Under the pieces are notes generated by a model. That model saw only the letters and a program-made list of their open reading frames with translations, had not been told where the DNA came from and did no database searches. This document shows, in pieces, positions 8,716 through 18,814 of a stretch of 64,000 nucleotides of DNA; positions within the stretch are counted from its first letter, which is position 1; each line of letters starts with the position of its first letter. The stretch lies in NCBI GenBank assembly GCA_044508835.1, contig JBIQHD010000024.1, positions 1-64,000 on the forward strand. The letters run 5' to 3'. Position numbers and translations under genes: made by a program. The stretch comes from JAKFDI01 sp044508835. GTDB taxonomy: Bacteria; Pseudomonadota; Gammaproteobacteria; Burkholderiales; Burkholderiaceae_C.

Positions 8716-9939
<1,224 letters not shown>

Positions 9940-9967
9940 GCGTCGCTCCTTGGTGGATCGGTGAAGG

Positions 9968-10432
9968 TCAGGTCGGCGAGAACAGGGCGAGCGAGACGGC
10001 CACTAGCGCCGGCTTGTCCTCCCCCTCGATCTCGACGGTGTTCTCGGTGCGGACGAGCACGAAGCCGTCGGCCCGCGTCTCGGCCGACAGCAGCTTGACG
10101 TGGTTGCGCACGCGCGAGCCGGCGCGCACCGGCGCGATGAAGCGCAGCTTGTCCATGCCGTAGTTCACCGACTTCTTCGCCTTCAGGCCCGCGAAGAGCT
10201 CGTAGGTGGTGATGGGCAGCAGCGACAGCGTGAGGAAGCCGTGCGCGACGGGCGCGCCGAACGGGCTCTCGCGCGTGGCGCGCTCCACGTCGACGTGGAT
10301 CCACTGCCGGTCCTCGGTGCAGTCGGCGAACGCGTCGATGCGCGACTGCGGCACCGCCACCCAGGCGGAGGTGCCGACGGGCCGGCCGATGAAGTCTTTC
10401 AGGTTATCGAAGGTGAGGGCGGGTGCGGTCAC
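9968..10432 (-). CDS. MaoC-like (R)-specific enoyl-CoA hydratase/dehydratase
   Basis: A 154-residue hot-dog fold protein. The catalytic Asp/His pair is visible in DCTEDRQWIHVDVERA (hydratase motif, about residues 37-52), followed by SPFGAPVAHGFLTLSLLP. It hydrates an enoyl-CoA to the hydroxyacyl-CoA. I choose the GTG at 10432, preceded by TGGAG at 7-base spacing, giving the usual MaoC length of about 150; an ATG at 10498 would add 22 residues without family similarity. It is followed by the acyl-CoA dehydrogenase. Confidence 0.88.
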   Translation of the reverse strand: MTAPALTFDNLKDFIGRPVGTSAWVAVPQSRIDAFADCTEDRQWIHVDVERATRESPFGAPVAHGFLTLSLLPITTYELFAGLKAKKSVNYGMDKLRFIAPVRAGSRVRNHVKLLSAETRADGFVLVRTENTVEIEGEDKPALVAVSLALFSPT

Positions 10433-10558
10433 GAGCGGGCTCCAGGCGATGACGCCGCATGGTGCCTCGCGCGGTGCCCGCGCGGGGCGGCCCGGCATGC
10501 AGCCTTTTCATCCGGTGCATGCGAAGTTCTGATGCGGCGCGGCGCGGCCGCGCGGGGC

Positions 10559-11830
10559 TCAGCGCGCGTGCCGCGCGAACAGGTCGAGCACGCTGCCGTT
10601 CAGCGCCCGCGGCACCTTGCCCGTCACGGCGACCGCGGCCTTCGTCGAGAGCATGTCCGCGAACACCTGGCGCACCGCGTCGGGCGTCACCGCCTCCACC
10701 TCGGCCAGCCACTGCGGCCGCGAGCGCAGGCGCCCGTGCACGAACAGGTCCTGCGCGGCGCTCTCGATGCCGCGCGACGGGCGCTCGAGCCGGTCGAGGC
10801 TGCGCACCGCGAGCTGGTTGCGCGCGCGCTGCAGCGCGGCCGGGTCGATCGACGCCGCGTGCCCGGCCAGCAGGCGGGCCACGGCGGCCAGGAAGGGCGC
10901 CGCGTGCTCGGGCGCCGTGGAGGCGTCGATGACGAATTGGCCCGAGGCCGCGGTCAGGTCGGCGGTGCAGCCGGTGTAGTAGGCGAGGCCGCGGCGCTCG
11001 CGGATCTCGTCGAGCAGCGGCGAGCTCATGCCCTCGCCGAAGAGCGTGGCCGCGACCACGCTCGCGGCGTGCGGGCCGGCCAGGCTCGGCGCGGGGAAGC
11101 CGAGCACGACGTGCGTCTGGACGCTGCCGGGCAGGCGGCGCGAGGCGAAGCCGCCGGCATAGTGCGTCGGCTCGATGCGGTTCGGCGTGCCGGCCGGCAT
11201 CGGGCCGAAGGCGGCCTGCGCCTCGCGCACCACGGCCTCCGGGTCGATGTTCCCGGCCACGCCGAGCACGACGTTGGCGCCCGTGTACAGCCGCGCCACG
11301 AAGTCGAGCAGGTCGTCGCGCGTGATGCGCTCGATGCCGCGGCGCGTGCCGACGATGGGCTGCGCGATCGGGTGCGCGCCGAAGCACAGCGTGTCGAACA
11401 GCTGGTTGGCGATCTCCACGCCGTCGTCCTCTTCCTCGGCCATCTCCTGCAGGATCACGCGGCGCTCGTTGGCCAGCTCGCCCTCGGGGAAGGTGCTGTT
11501 GCGCACGATGTCGCCGAGCATGCGCACGAGCGCGCCGGCGTCGCGGGCCAGGCCGCGCATGTGGAAGGCCGTGTGGTCCCGGTCGGTGTGCGCGTTGACC
11601 TCGGCGCCGAGCCGCTCGGCGTCGAGGTTGATCTGCTGGCAGCTGCGCGTCGCCGTGCCCTTGAAGGCCATGTGCTCGACGAGGTGGCTGATGCCGTTCA
11701 GCCGCGCGCTCTCGTGGCCGCTGCCGGCGCGCACGAAGACGCTGGCGCTGACGCTGTCCAGCCAGGGCAGCCGCATGGTGACGACGCGAACGCCGTTGGG
11801 AAGGGAGGTGACGGTCGTGTCGCGGTCCAA
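10559..11830 (-). CDS. M16-family metallopeptidase
   Basis: A 423-residue zinc protease of the pitrilysin/processing-peptidase family. The inverted zinc motif HLVEH is at residues 49-53, and the downstream zinc-binding Glu region (VILQEMAEEEDD) lies near residue 129, so the N-terminal domain looks catalytically intact; the second M16 domain follows. The protein has no signal peptide and should be cytoplasmic. It is a single-chain half-size form, not paired with the inactive partner often seen. It sits between the aminotransferase and MaoC genes with gaps of about 127 bases on each side, an odd place for a peptidase unless the substrate is peptide-like. Confidence 0.9.
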   Translation of the reverse strand: MDRDTTVTSLPNGVRVVTMRLPWLDSVSASVFVRAGSGHESARLNGISHLVEHMAFKGTATRSCQQINLDAERLGAEVNAHTDRDHTAFHMRGLARDAGALVRMLGDIVRNSTFPEGELANERRVILQEMAEEEDDGVEIANQLFDTLCFGAHPIAQPIVGTRRGIERITRDDLLDFVARLYTGANVVLGVAGNIDPEAVVREAQAAFGPMPAGTPNRIEPTHYAGGFASRRLPGSVQTHVVLGFPAPSLAGPHAASVVAATLFGEGMSSPLLDEIRERRGLAYYTGCTADLTAASGQFVIDASTAPEHAAPFLAAVARLLAGHAASIDPAALQRARNQLAVRSLDRLERPSRGIESAAQDLFVHGRLRSRPQWLAEVEAVTPDAVRQVFADMLSTKAAVAVTGKVPRALNGSVLDLFARHAR

Positions 11831-11957
11831 GGGGCGTGTCCGGTCGGGCGTGCGGCGATGGGCGGCCGCGGGAAGTTCCTCACGGGAAGGATTCTCCTTG
11901 CGATTCGCCGCCCGTCGCCGCGCGCGGCGAAGCGGCCGCGCATGCCCCGGGTGCGCC

Positions 11958-13184
11958 CTAGCGGGCCAGGGCCTCGAAGCCGGCTTCCGCCGACGACAGC
12001 GCGTGGTCGATGTCCTCGGCCTGGTGCGCCGCCGACAGGAACATGTTGTGGCGCGGGTGGAAGTAGGTGCCGGCGCGCAGGGCCGCGGCGCAGAAGGCCC
12101 GGCCCTTGGCGCCGTCGGCGTCGTCGTCGAACATCACCGTGGGCATCTGCACCGGCCCGGTCTGGCGCAGGCCGACGCCGGCCTGCCGCGCCAGGCGGTC
12201 CAGGCCGTCGCGCAGGCGCTGGCCCATGGCGACCAGGTGCGCGACCACGTGGCCCTCGCGCAGCGCGCGCTGCGTGGCCAGCGCCGCCGCCATGGGCGGG
12301 GCCTCGCACCAGAACGAGCCGGTCACGTACAGCCGCGAGGCGGCTTCGCGGAAGCGGTCGTTGCCGGTGACGGCGGCCAGCGGGTAGCCGTTGGCGATCG
12401 CCTTGCTGAACGCGCTGAGGTCCGGGCGCACGCCCAGCGTCTCCCAGCTACCGCCCTCGTGCAGGCGGAAGCCCGCGCGCACGTCGTCGACGATCAGCGC
12501 CGCGTCGGCCGCCGTGGCGGCGCTGCGCAGGGCCTGCGCGAAGGCCGGCGTCGGCAGCTCCTGGTCGCGCCCCATGTCGTGCCGGAATGCCGTGACGACG
12601 ATGGCGGCCAGGTCGTCGCCCGCCTGCTGGACCGCCGCCTGCACGCTGGCGACGTCGTTGTACTCGTAGGTGATCAGGTGGGCCCGGTCTTCCGCGGTGA
12701 CGCCCACCAGCGAGGGCGAGCACCACGGCACGGCGCCGTGGTAGGAGCCGCGCGCGACCAGCACCTTGCGCCGGCCCGTGCCGGCGCGCGCGGCGGTCAC
12801 GCAGGTCGTGGTCGCGTCGCTGCCGTTCTTCTGGAACATCACCCAGTCGGCATGCGGGATCTGCTCGACCAGGGCCTCGGCCAGCTCCACCAGCACCGGG
12901 GCCGGCCCGTTCATGCAGGCGCCCTCGGCAGCCTGCCGCCGGTAGGCCGCGTCCACCGCGGCGTGGTGGTGGCCCAGCAGCACCGGGCCCCAGCTGCACA
13001 TCAGGTCGACGTATTCGCGGCCGTCCACGTCCCACAGCCGGCAGCCCTGCGCGCGCGCGAAGAACTGGGGGTAGCCCGGCGGCAGCGCGGCGGCGTTCAG
13101 GTGGCCCCACATGCCGCCGGGAATGACCCGGCGCGCACGCTCGCGCAAGGCCAGGTCGATCGCTCCATCAGAGGGTGCCGTCAT
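11958..13184 (-). CDS. Class III aminotransferase (glutamate-1-semialdehyde aminomutase-like)
   Basis: A 408-residue PLP enzyme of aminotransferase class III. The PLP phosphate-binding region around FQKNGSDATTTCVTAARA lies near 117-134, the ring-binding Asp region IVDDVRAGFR near 231-240, and the Schiff-base lysine is K261 in SAFSKAIANGYP. It resembles HemL-type proteins, but a role in haem synthesis is unlikely in this catabolic setting; transfer of an amino group from a released amine or amino acid is more likely. The ATG at 13184 has AAGGA upstream. Operator site C lies 35 bases before the start, so it may have its own promoter downstream of the transporter genes. Confidence 0.92.
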   Translation of the reverse strand: MTAPSDGAIDLALRERARRVIPGGMWGHLNAAALPPGYPQFFARAQGCRLWDVDGREYVDLMCSWGPVLLGHHHAAVDAAYRRQAAEGACMNGPAPVLVELAEALVEQIPHADWVMFQKNGSDATTTCVTAARAGTGRRKVLVARGSYHGAVPWCSPSLVGVTAEDRAHLITYEYNDVASVQAAVQQAGDDLAAIVVTAFRHDMGRDQELPTPAFAQALRSAATAADAALIVDDVRAGFRLHEGGSWETLGVRPDLSAFSKAIANGYPLAAVTGNDRFREAASRLYVTGSFWCEAPPMAAALATQRALREGHVVAHLVAMGQRLRDGLDRLARQAGVGLRQTGPVQMPTVMFDDDADGAKGRAFCAAALRAGTYFHPRHNMFLSAAHQAEDIDHALSSAEAGFEALAR

Positions 13185-13218
13185 CGGGGTTCCTTCGCCT
13201 TTCGCTGCCTGTTTGGGG

Positions 13219-13229
13219 TATATGATATA
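13219..13229. promoter_or_regulatory. Candidate GntR-type operator, site C
   Basis: TATATGATATA, a perfect 11-bp palindrome about a central G, lies in the 97-bp gap between the ABC ATPase stop (13282) and the aminotransferase start (13184). The identity with site D extends to 14 bases (TATATGATATATCG). On the minus strand it contains TATCAT, a possible -10 hexamer. Confidence 0.7.
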
Positions 13230-13281
13230 TCGAGAATGCGGGTGTGATGCCGTCCGGGGCACCGCCGTTGCGGCGCATCGG

Positions 13282-14301
13282 CTAGCTGCCCTGGGCGGGT
13301 GCCGCCGGCGTGTGGAGGTGGCAGGCCACCGCGTGCATCGGCGTCAGCGGCTGCAGCGCCGGCGATTCGCGGCGGCAGCGGTCGAAGGCGTGCGGGCAGC
13401 GCGTGTGGAACATGCAGCCCGAGGGCGGGCTCAGCAGGCTGGGCAGCTCGCCGCGCACGCTGGCGGCCACCCGGTGGCGCGGGTCCGGGCGCGGCACGGC
13501 GTCCAGCAGGGTCTGGGTGTAGGGGTGGCGGGGCGTGGCGTAGAGCGCGTCGCGCGGCGCGATCTCCACGATGGCGCCCGCGTACATGACCGCCACGCGG
13601 TGCGAGATGTTGCGCACCACGGCCAGGTCGTGCGCGATGAAGAGGTAGCTCAGCCCGAAGGCCTCCTGCAGGTCCTGCAGCAGGTTCACGACCTGGGCCT
13701 GCAGCGACACGTCGAGCGCCGACACGGGCTCGTCGCAGACGATGAACTCGGGCTTGAGCGCCAGCGCGCGTGCGATGCCGATGCGCTGGCGCTGCCCGCC
13801 CGAGAACTCGTGCGGGAAGCGTTCGCCGCAGGAGCGCGGCAGCCCGACGGTGTCCAGCAGCTCCTCGATGCGCCTGTGCCGGTCGTGGCGGCTCATGCCG
13901 CCGGCCACGTCCAGCGGCTCGGCGATGGCGTCGCCCACCCGCATGCGCGGGTTCAGCGAGCCGTGCGGATCCTGGAACACGAACTGCACCCGCTGGCGCA
14001 GGCCCTGGACGGACTTCGCCGAGCGATGGCCGGTCAGCTCCTCGCCGAAGAGGTGGATGCGCCCGGAGGTGGCGGGGATCAGGCCGACCAGCATGCGGCC
14101 GGAGGTCGACTTGCCCGAGCCCGACTCGCCGACCAGCCCGAGGGTTTCGCCGCGGGCGATGTCGAAGCTGACCTCGCGCACCGCGCGCAGCGTGCGGGCG
14201 GGCGAGCCCGCGCGCCGCTTGAGCGTGAAGGTCTTTTCCAGCGCGCGGACCGAGACGATGGGATCCGGCGCGGCGCCGGCGGGCAGGGCGTCTTGCGTCA
14301 T
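13282..14301 (-). CDS. Oligopeptide/dipeptide-type ABC transporter ATPase (DppF/OppF-like)
   Basis: A 339-residue ATPase of the peptide/nickel importer family. Walker A GESGSGKST is near residue 50, the Q-loop FQDPHGSLNP follows, then the signature FSGGQRQR, Walker B FIVCDEPVSALD and the switch His in IAHDL. The C-terminal oligopeptide domain has the Cys pattern CMFHTRCPHAFDRC characteristic of Opp/Dpp ATPases. Its ATG overlaps the stop of the preceding ATPase in an ATGA arrangement, so the two subunits are translationally coupled. It closes the five-gene importer operon. Confidence 0.95.
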   Translation of the reverse strand: MTQDALPAGAAPDPIVSVRALEKTFTLKRRAGSPARTLRAVREVSFDIARGETLGLVGESGSGKSTSGRMLVGLIPATSGRIHLFGEELTGHRSAKSVQGLRQRVQFVFQDPHGSLNPRMRVGDAIAEPLDVAGGMSRHDRHRRIEELLDTVGLPRSCGERFPHEFSGGQRQRIGIARALALKPEFIVCDEPVSALDVSLQAQVVNLLQDLQEAFGLSYLFIAHDLAVVRNISHRVAVMYAGAIVEIAPRDALYATPRHPYTQTLLDAVPRPDPRHRVAASVRGELPSLLSPPSGCMFHTRCPHAFDRCRRESPALQPLTPMHAVACHLHTPAAPAQGS

Positions 14302-15299
14302 GGGGCAGTGCGTGCGAGCGCGGCCAGGCGCGGCGGGCAGCGGCTCCAGTGTTCGGGGCCGGCGATGGCCAGCGCGGGCGGCTGCTCGCGGCAGGCGGGA
14401 AGCGCTTCGGGGCAGCGCGGGCTGAAGCGGCAGCCGGCGATCCGCAGCGACGGGTCGGGGATGCTGCCGGGGATGGCGCTCAGCCGCCCCGGCTCGCCGA
14501 CCAGCCGCGGGATCGCGGCCAGCAGGCCGTCGGTGTACGGATGCGCCGGCCTGTCGAACAGCGGCGTGACCGGCGCGGACTCGATCACCTGCCCGGCGTA
14601 CATCACCACCACCCGGTCGGCGAACTGCGCGATGACGCCCAGGTCGTGCGTGATCAGCGCCACCGACATGTCGAGCTCGGCCTGCAGGTCCTTGAGCAGC
14701 TGCAGGATCTGCGACTGGATGGTCACGTCCAGCGCCGTCGTCGGCTCGTCGGCGATCAGCAGCTTGGGCTGGCAGGCGATCGCGATCGCGATCACGACGC
14801 GCTGGCGCATGCCGCCCGACAGGCGGTGCGGGTATTCGTCGACGCGGCGCGCGGCGTCCGGGATGCGCACCAGGTCCAGCAGCTCGATGGCGCGCTTGCG
14901 CGCGGCCGCGGCGCTCAGCCCCTGGTGCAGGCGCAGCGGCTCGATGATCTGGTCGGCGATCGTCAGCACCGGGTTCAGCGAGGACATCGGGTCCTGGAAG
15001 ATCATCGCCACCTGCGCCCCGCGGATGCGCCGCAGCTCGCGCTCGGGCAGCGTCAGCAGGTCGCGCCCGCCGAACAGGATGCGGCCCGTGGGCATGCGGC
15101 TGGTGGCCCGCGCGTGCAGCCGCAGTATGGACAGCGCGCTGACGCTCTTGCCGCTGCCGGACTCGCCGACGATGCCCAGGCACTCGCGGCGCCCGATGTC
15201 GAAGCTGACGTTGCGGACGGCGGTCAGCCAGCCGCTGTCGCCGCGGAACTCGACGGTGAGGTCCTGGACGGACAGCACGGGGTCGGCGGCCTGCGTCAT
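14298..15299 (-). CDS. Oligopeptide/dipeptide-type ABC transporter ATPase (DppD/OppD-like)
   Basis: A 333-residue ATPase pairing with the DppF-like subunit. Walker A GESGSGKSV, Q-loop FQDPMSSLNP, signature LSGGMRQR, Walker B LLIADEPTTALD and switch His in ITHDLGV are all present, and the C-terminal Cys-containing oligopeptide domain (GCRFSPRCPEALPAC) is intact. The start ATG overlaps the permease stop by four bases (ATGA). It supplies energy for import of the substrate captured by the binding protein at 17163-18728. Confidence 0.95.
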   Translation of the reverse strand: MTQAADPVLSVQDLTVEFRGDSGWLTAVRNVSFDIGRRECLGIVGESGSGKSVSALSILRLHARATSRMPTGRILFGGRDLLTLPERELRRIRGAQVAMIFQDPMSSLNPVLTIADQIIEPLRLHQGLSAAAARKRAIELLDLVRIPDAARRVDEYPHRLSGGMRQRVVIAIAIACQPKLLIADEPTTALDVTIQSQILQLLKDLQAELDMSVALITHDLGVIAQFADRVVVMYAGQVIESAPVTPLFDRPAHPYTDGLLAAIPRLVGEPGRLSAIPGSIPDPSLRIAGCRFSPRCPEALPACREQPPALAIAGPEHWSRCPPRLAALARTAP

Positions 15300-16202
15300 G
15301 TCTCCACCTTCAGCCGGGGGTCGAGCACGTCGCGCAGCCCGTCGCCCAGCAGGTTCATGCCGAGCGCGGCCAGGCTGATGGCCAGGCCCGGGAACAGCAT
15401 GATCCACCAGGCCTCCACCGAGTAGTCGCGCCCCTCGGCGATGATGTTGCCCCAGCTCGGCGCCGGCGGCGGCGGCCCGATGCCCAGGAAGCTGAGCGCC
15501 GCCTCGGCCAGGATGGCGTAGGCGAACACGAAGGTCAGCTGCACCACCAGCGGCCCCATGCAGTTCGGCAGGATGTGCCGGAAGATCATGCGCAGGTGGC
15601 CGGCGCCGGACAGGCGGGCGGCCTCCACGTACTCCATCTCGCGGATGACCAGCGTGGAAGCGCGCGTGATGCGCGCCGTGCGCGGGACGTAGGCGACGGC
15701 CAGCGCCACGATCACGCTGGTGGTCTGCGGCCCCAGCGCCGCGCTGATGCCGATGGCCAGCAGGATGGCGGGGAAGGCCAGCAGCGCGTCCATGCAGCGC
15801 ATCAGCAGCGAGTCGAGGCGGCGGAAGTAGCCGGCGGTGATGCCGATCAGCGTGCCGACCGCGCCCGACAGCGCCGCCACCGCGAGGCCGATGAACAGCG
15901 ACAGCCGCGCGCCGTGCAGCACGCGCGTGAGCACGTCGCGGCCGAACTGGTCGGCGCCGAACCACAGCCCGGCCATGGGCGGCTTGAACCGGTTGCGCAC
16001 GCGCATGGCGGTCGGGTCCAGCCCGGTCAGCCAGGGGCCGACGACGGCGGCCAGCACCAGCAGGGCGACGATGACCAGGCCGATCACGAACGAGCGGTGC
16101 TTGAGCAGCTTGCGCAGCAGCCGGAAGCGGCGGCGCGGGGCCAGCAGCTGCTCGGCCTCGGCCGGCAGCAGGCCGGGGCGGGGCGGGCGCAGGGACAGGG
16201 CC

Positions 16203-16210
<8 letters not shown>
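15296..16210 (-). CDS. Oligopeptide/dipeptide-type ABC permease (DppC/OppC-like)
   Basis: A 304-residue inner-membrane permease. It has the N-terminal OppC-type segment with one membrane helix (about residues 40-65), then the BPD-transport domain with about five helices and the EAA-type loop ARLSGAGHLRMIFRHILPN. GADQFGRDVLTRVLHGAR is typical of DppC. The gene overlaps DppB by 8 bases and the DppD-like ATPase by 4, showing tight coupling in the importer operon. Confidence 0.95.
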
Positions 16211-17147
<937 letters not shown>

Positions 17148-17162
17148 GCTGGCGGTCGCCGC

Positions 17163-18728
17163 TTACTTGAGGTTCACGTTCCAGAAGCGCGGCAGGTAGA
17201 AGGTGCCGAAGTTCTCCACGCGCTTGTTGTTGTATGCATTGATGGTGCCGACGTCGACGATCTTGATCATGTACGCCTGCTCCAGCACCTGTTTCTCGAT
17301 GATGTCCCAGGCGGCCTTGCGCGGGCCGTCTTCCAGCGCCGTGTAGAACTGGTCATAGGCCTTGTCGAGGATCGCGTCGTTCTTGACCTGCGGGAAGGTG
17401 TAGAACATCGTGCGCCATTGCTGCGGCCCCAGCAGCGGGTTCGAGCAGAAGCTGGTGGTCGACACGTTCCAGGTGCCGGTGCCACGCTGCATGTTGCTGG
17501 CATTGGTGGTCCAGTCGACCACGTCCACCTTGACGTTCATGCCCGCGTTCTTCATCAACTCGGACAGCACCAGGATGCTGTTTCGCATGGTGGAGTAGTT
17601 GGAGTTGGTCTGCAGGGTGAAGGTCTCGCCCTTGTAGCCCGCCTCGGCCAGGAGCTTCTTGGCTTTCGCCGGATTCTTCTGGTCGTAGTAGGCCTTCATC
17701 TTGTCGCCCTGGTAGTACGGGCTTTCCGCGTAGACCAGCGAGTGGTTCGGCTTGCTGACCCAGCCGGTCGCGGCCGCGATCTCTTCCACGTCGACCACGG
17801 CGCTGATGGCCTGGCGAATCTTCGGATTGGCCGTCAGCCCCTGCGAACTGTTGACGATGAAGACTGACATGCAGTACGGAAACACCGTCTGCACGGCAAT
17901 GTCCGAGTTGCCCGCGAAGCGCTTGGACAATTCGGACGGGATGTTGGCGATCATGTCGACGTCGCCGGCCTGCAGCGCGGCGACGCGGGCGTTGGCCTCG
18001 GGGATGAAGCGGTAGCGCACCGAGTCCAGGTAGGCGATGCGCCGCCCGGCGTAGCCGTCCATGCCCTTGTAGCTCTCGTTGAGCGCGTAGCCATCGAATC
18101 GCTCGATCACCAGATGACTGTCCTTGACCCATTCACCCAGCTTGAACGGGCCAGTGCCGATGACGTCAATGCCGCGCGCGGGCTTGTCCTTCTGCGAGGC
18201 CGGCAGGATCACGAACGGGTAGACCGGGCTCTTCAGGATGTCGACGAACACGGAGTTCGTCTTGTTCAGCTTGACGATGAAGGTTTCCGGGTCAGGTGCC
18301 GAGACGCTGGCCACGTCGCTGAAGATCACCGCGTTCGGGCTGATCTTGCGGTAGCGCTCGAACGAGGCCAGCACGTCGGCCGAGGTCATCACGCTGCCGT
18401 CATGGAACTTCACGCCCTTGCGGATCTTGAAGGTGAAGGTCTTGGCGCTGTCGCTGATCTCGTAGCTGGAGGCGAGCATCGGCCGCGTCTCGTAGTTCTC
18501 GCCCACGGTGATCAGCGAGTCGTACAGGTGGTGGATGACCTCGAGTTCGACGGCGCTGCTGGACACGTAGGGGTCCAGCGTGCCGGGACCGGAAAGATAG
18601 GCGTAGCGCAACTGGCCGCCCTTCTTCGGCTGCGATTGCGCATGCGCGGGCGCCGCCGCGACCATTCCGAATAGCGCCGCAACGGCGACAGCGCTGGCCA
18701 GCTTCTTGAAAGTACCGGTCATGAACAT
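17163..18728 (-). CDS. Peptide/nickel-type ABC transporter substrate-binding protein
   Basis: A 521-residue periplasmic binding protein of family 5 (SBP_bac_5). A Sec signal peptide is clear at the N-terminus with likely cleavage after AHA near residue 30. Typical segments include LDPYVSSSAVELEVIHHLYDSL, the KFHDGSVMTSADV block and GTGPFKLGEWVKDSHLVIERFD. AGGAG stands 5 bases before the ATG at 18728; an internal ATG two codons later is also possible. It follows the DMFase-like gene by 86 bases, which suggests that the importer delivers the compound acted on by that hydrolase. Confidence 0.95.
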   Translation of the reverse strand: MFMTGTFKKLASAVAVAALFGMVAAAPAHAQSQPKKGGQLRYAYLSGPGTLDPYVSSSAVELEVIHHLYDSLITVGENYETRPMLASSYEISDSAKTFTFKIRKGVKFHDGSVMTSADVLASFERYRKISPNAVIFSDVASVSAPDPETFIVKLNKTNSVFVDILKSPVYPFVILPASQKDKPARGIDVIGTGPFKLGEWVKDSHLVIERFDGYALNESYKGMDGYAGRRIAYLDSVRYRFIPEANARVAALQAGDVDMIANIPSELSKRFAGNSDIAVQTVFPYCMSVFIVNSSQGLTANPKIRQAISAVVDVEEIAAATGWVSKPNHSLVYAESPYYQGDKMKAYYDQKNPAKAKKLLAEAGYKGETFTLQTNSNYSTMRNSILVLSELMKNAGMNVKVDVVDWTTNASNMQRGTGTWNVSTTSFCSNPLLGPQQWRTMFYTFPQVKNDAILDKAYDQFYTALEDGPRKAAWDIIEKQVLEQAYMIKIVDVGTINAYNNKRVENFGTFYLPRFWNVNLK

Positions 18729-18814
18729 GGTGGCTCCTGTGCAGGGTGGACCGCCGAAGACTGAGATCGGCGAAGTGAACCTATGGGTGATGTCGTGCGG
18801 GGCGCGACGGCGGC

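Noticed and set aside
11958..13184. Aminotransferase as hemL of tetrapyrrole synthesis
   Set aside because: Its setting between importer and peptidase genes with a GntR-type operator does not fit a housekeeping role, and PLP motifs are shared by the whole class.
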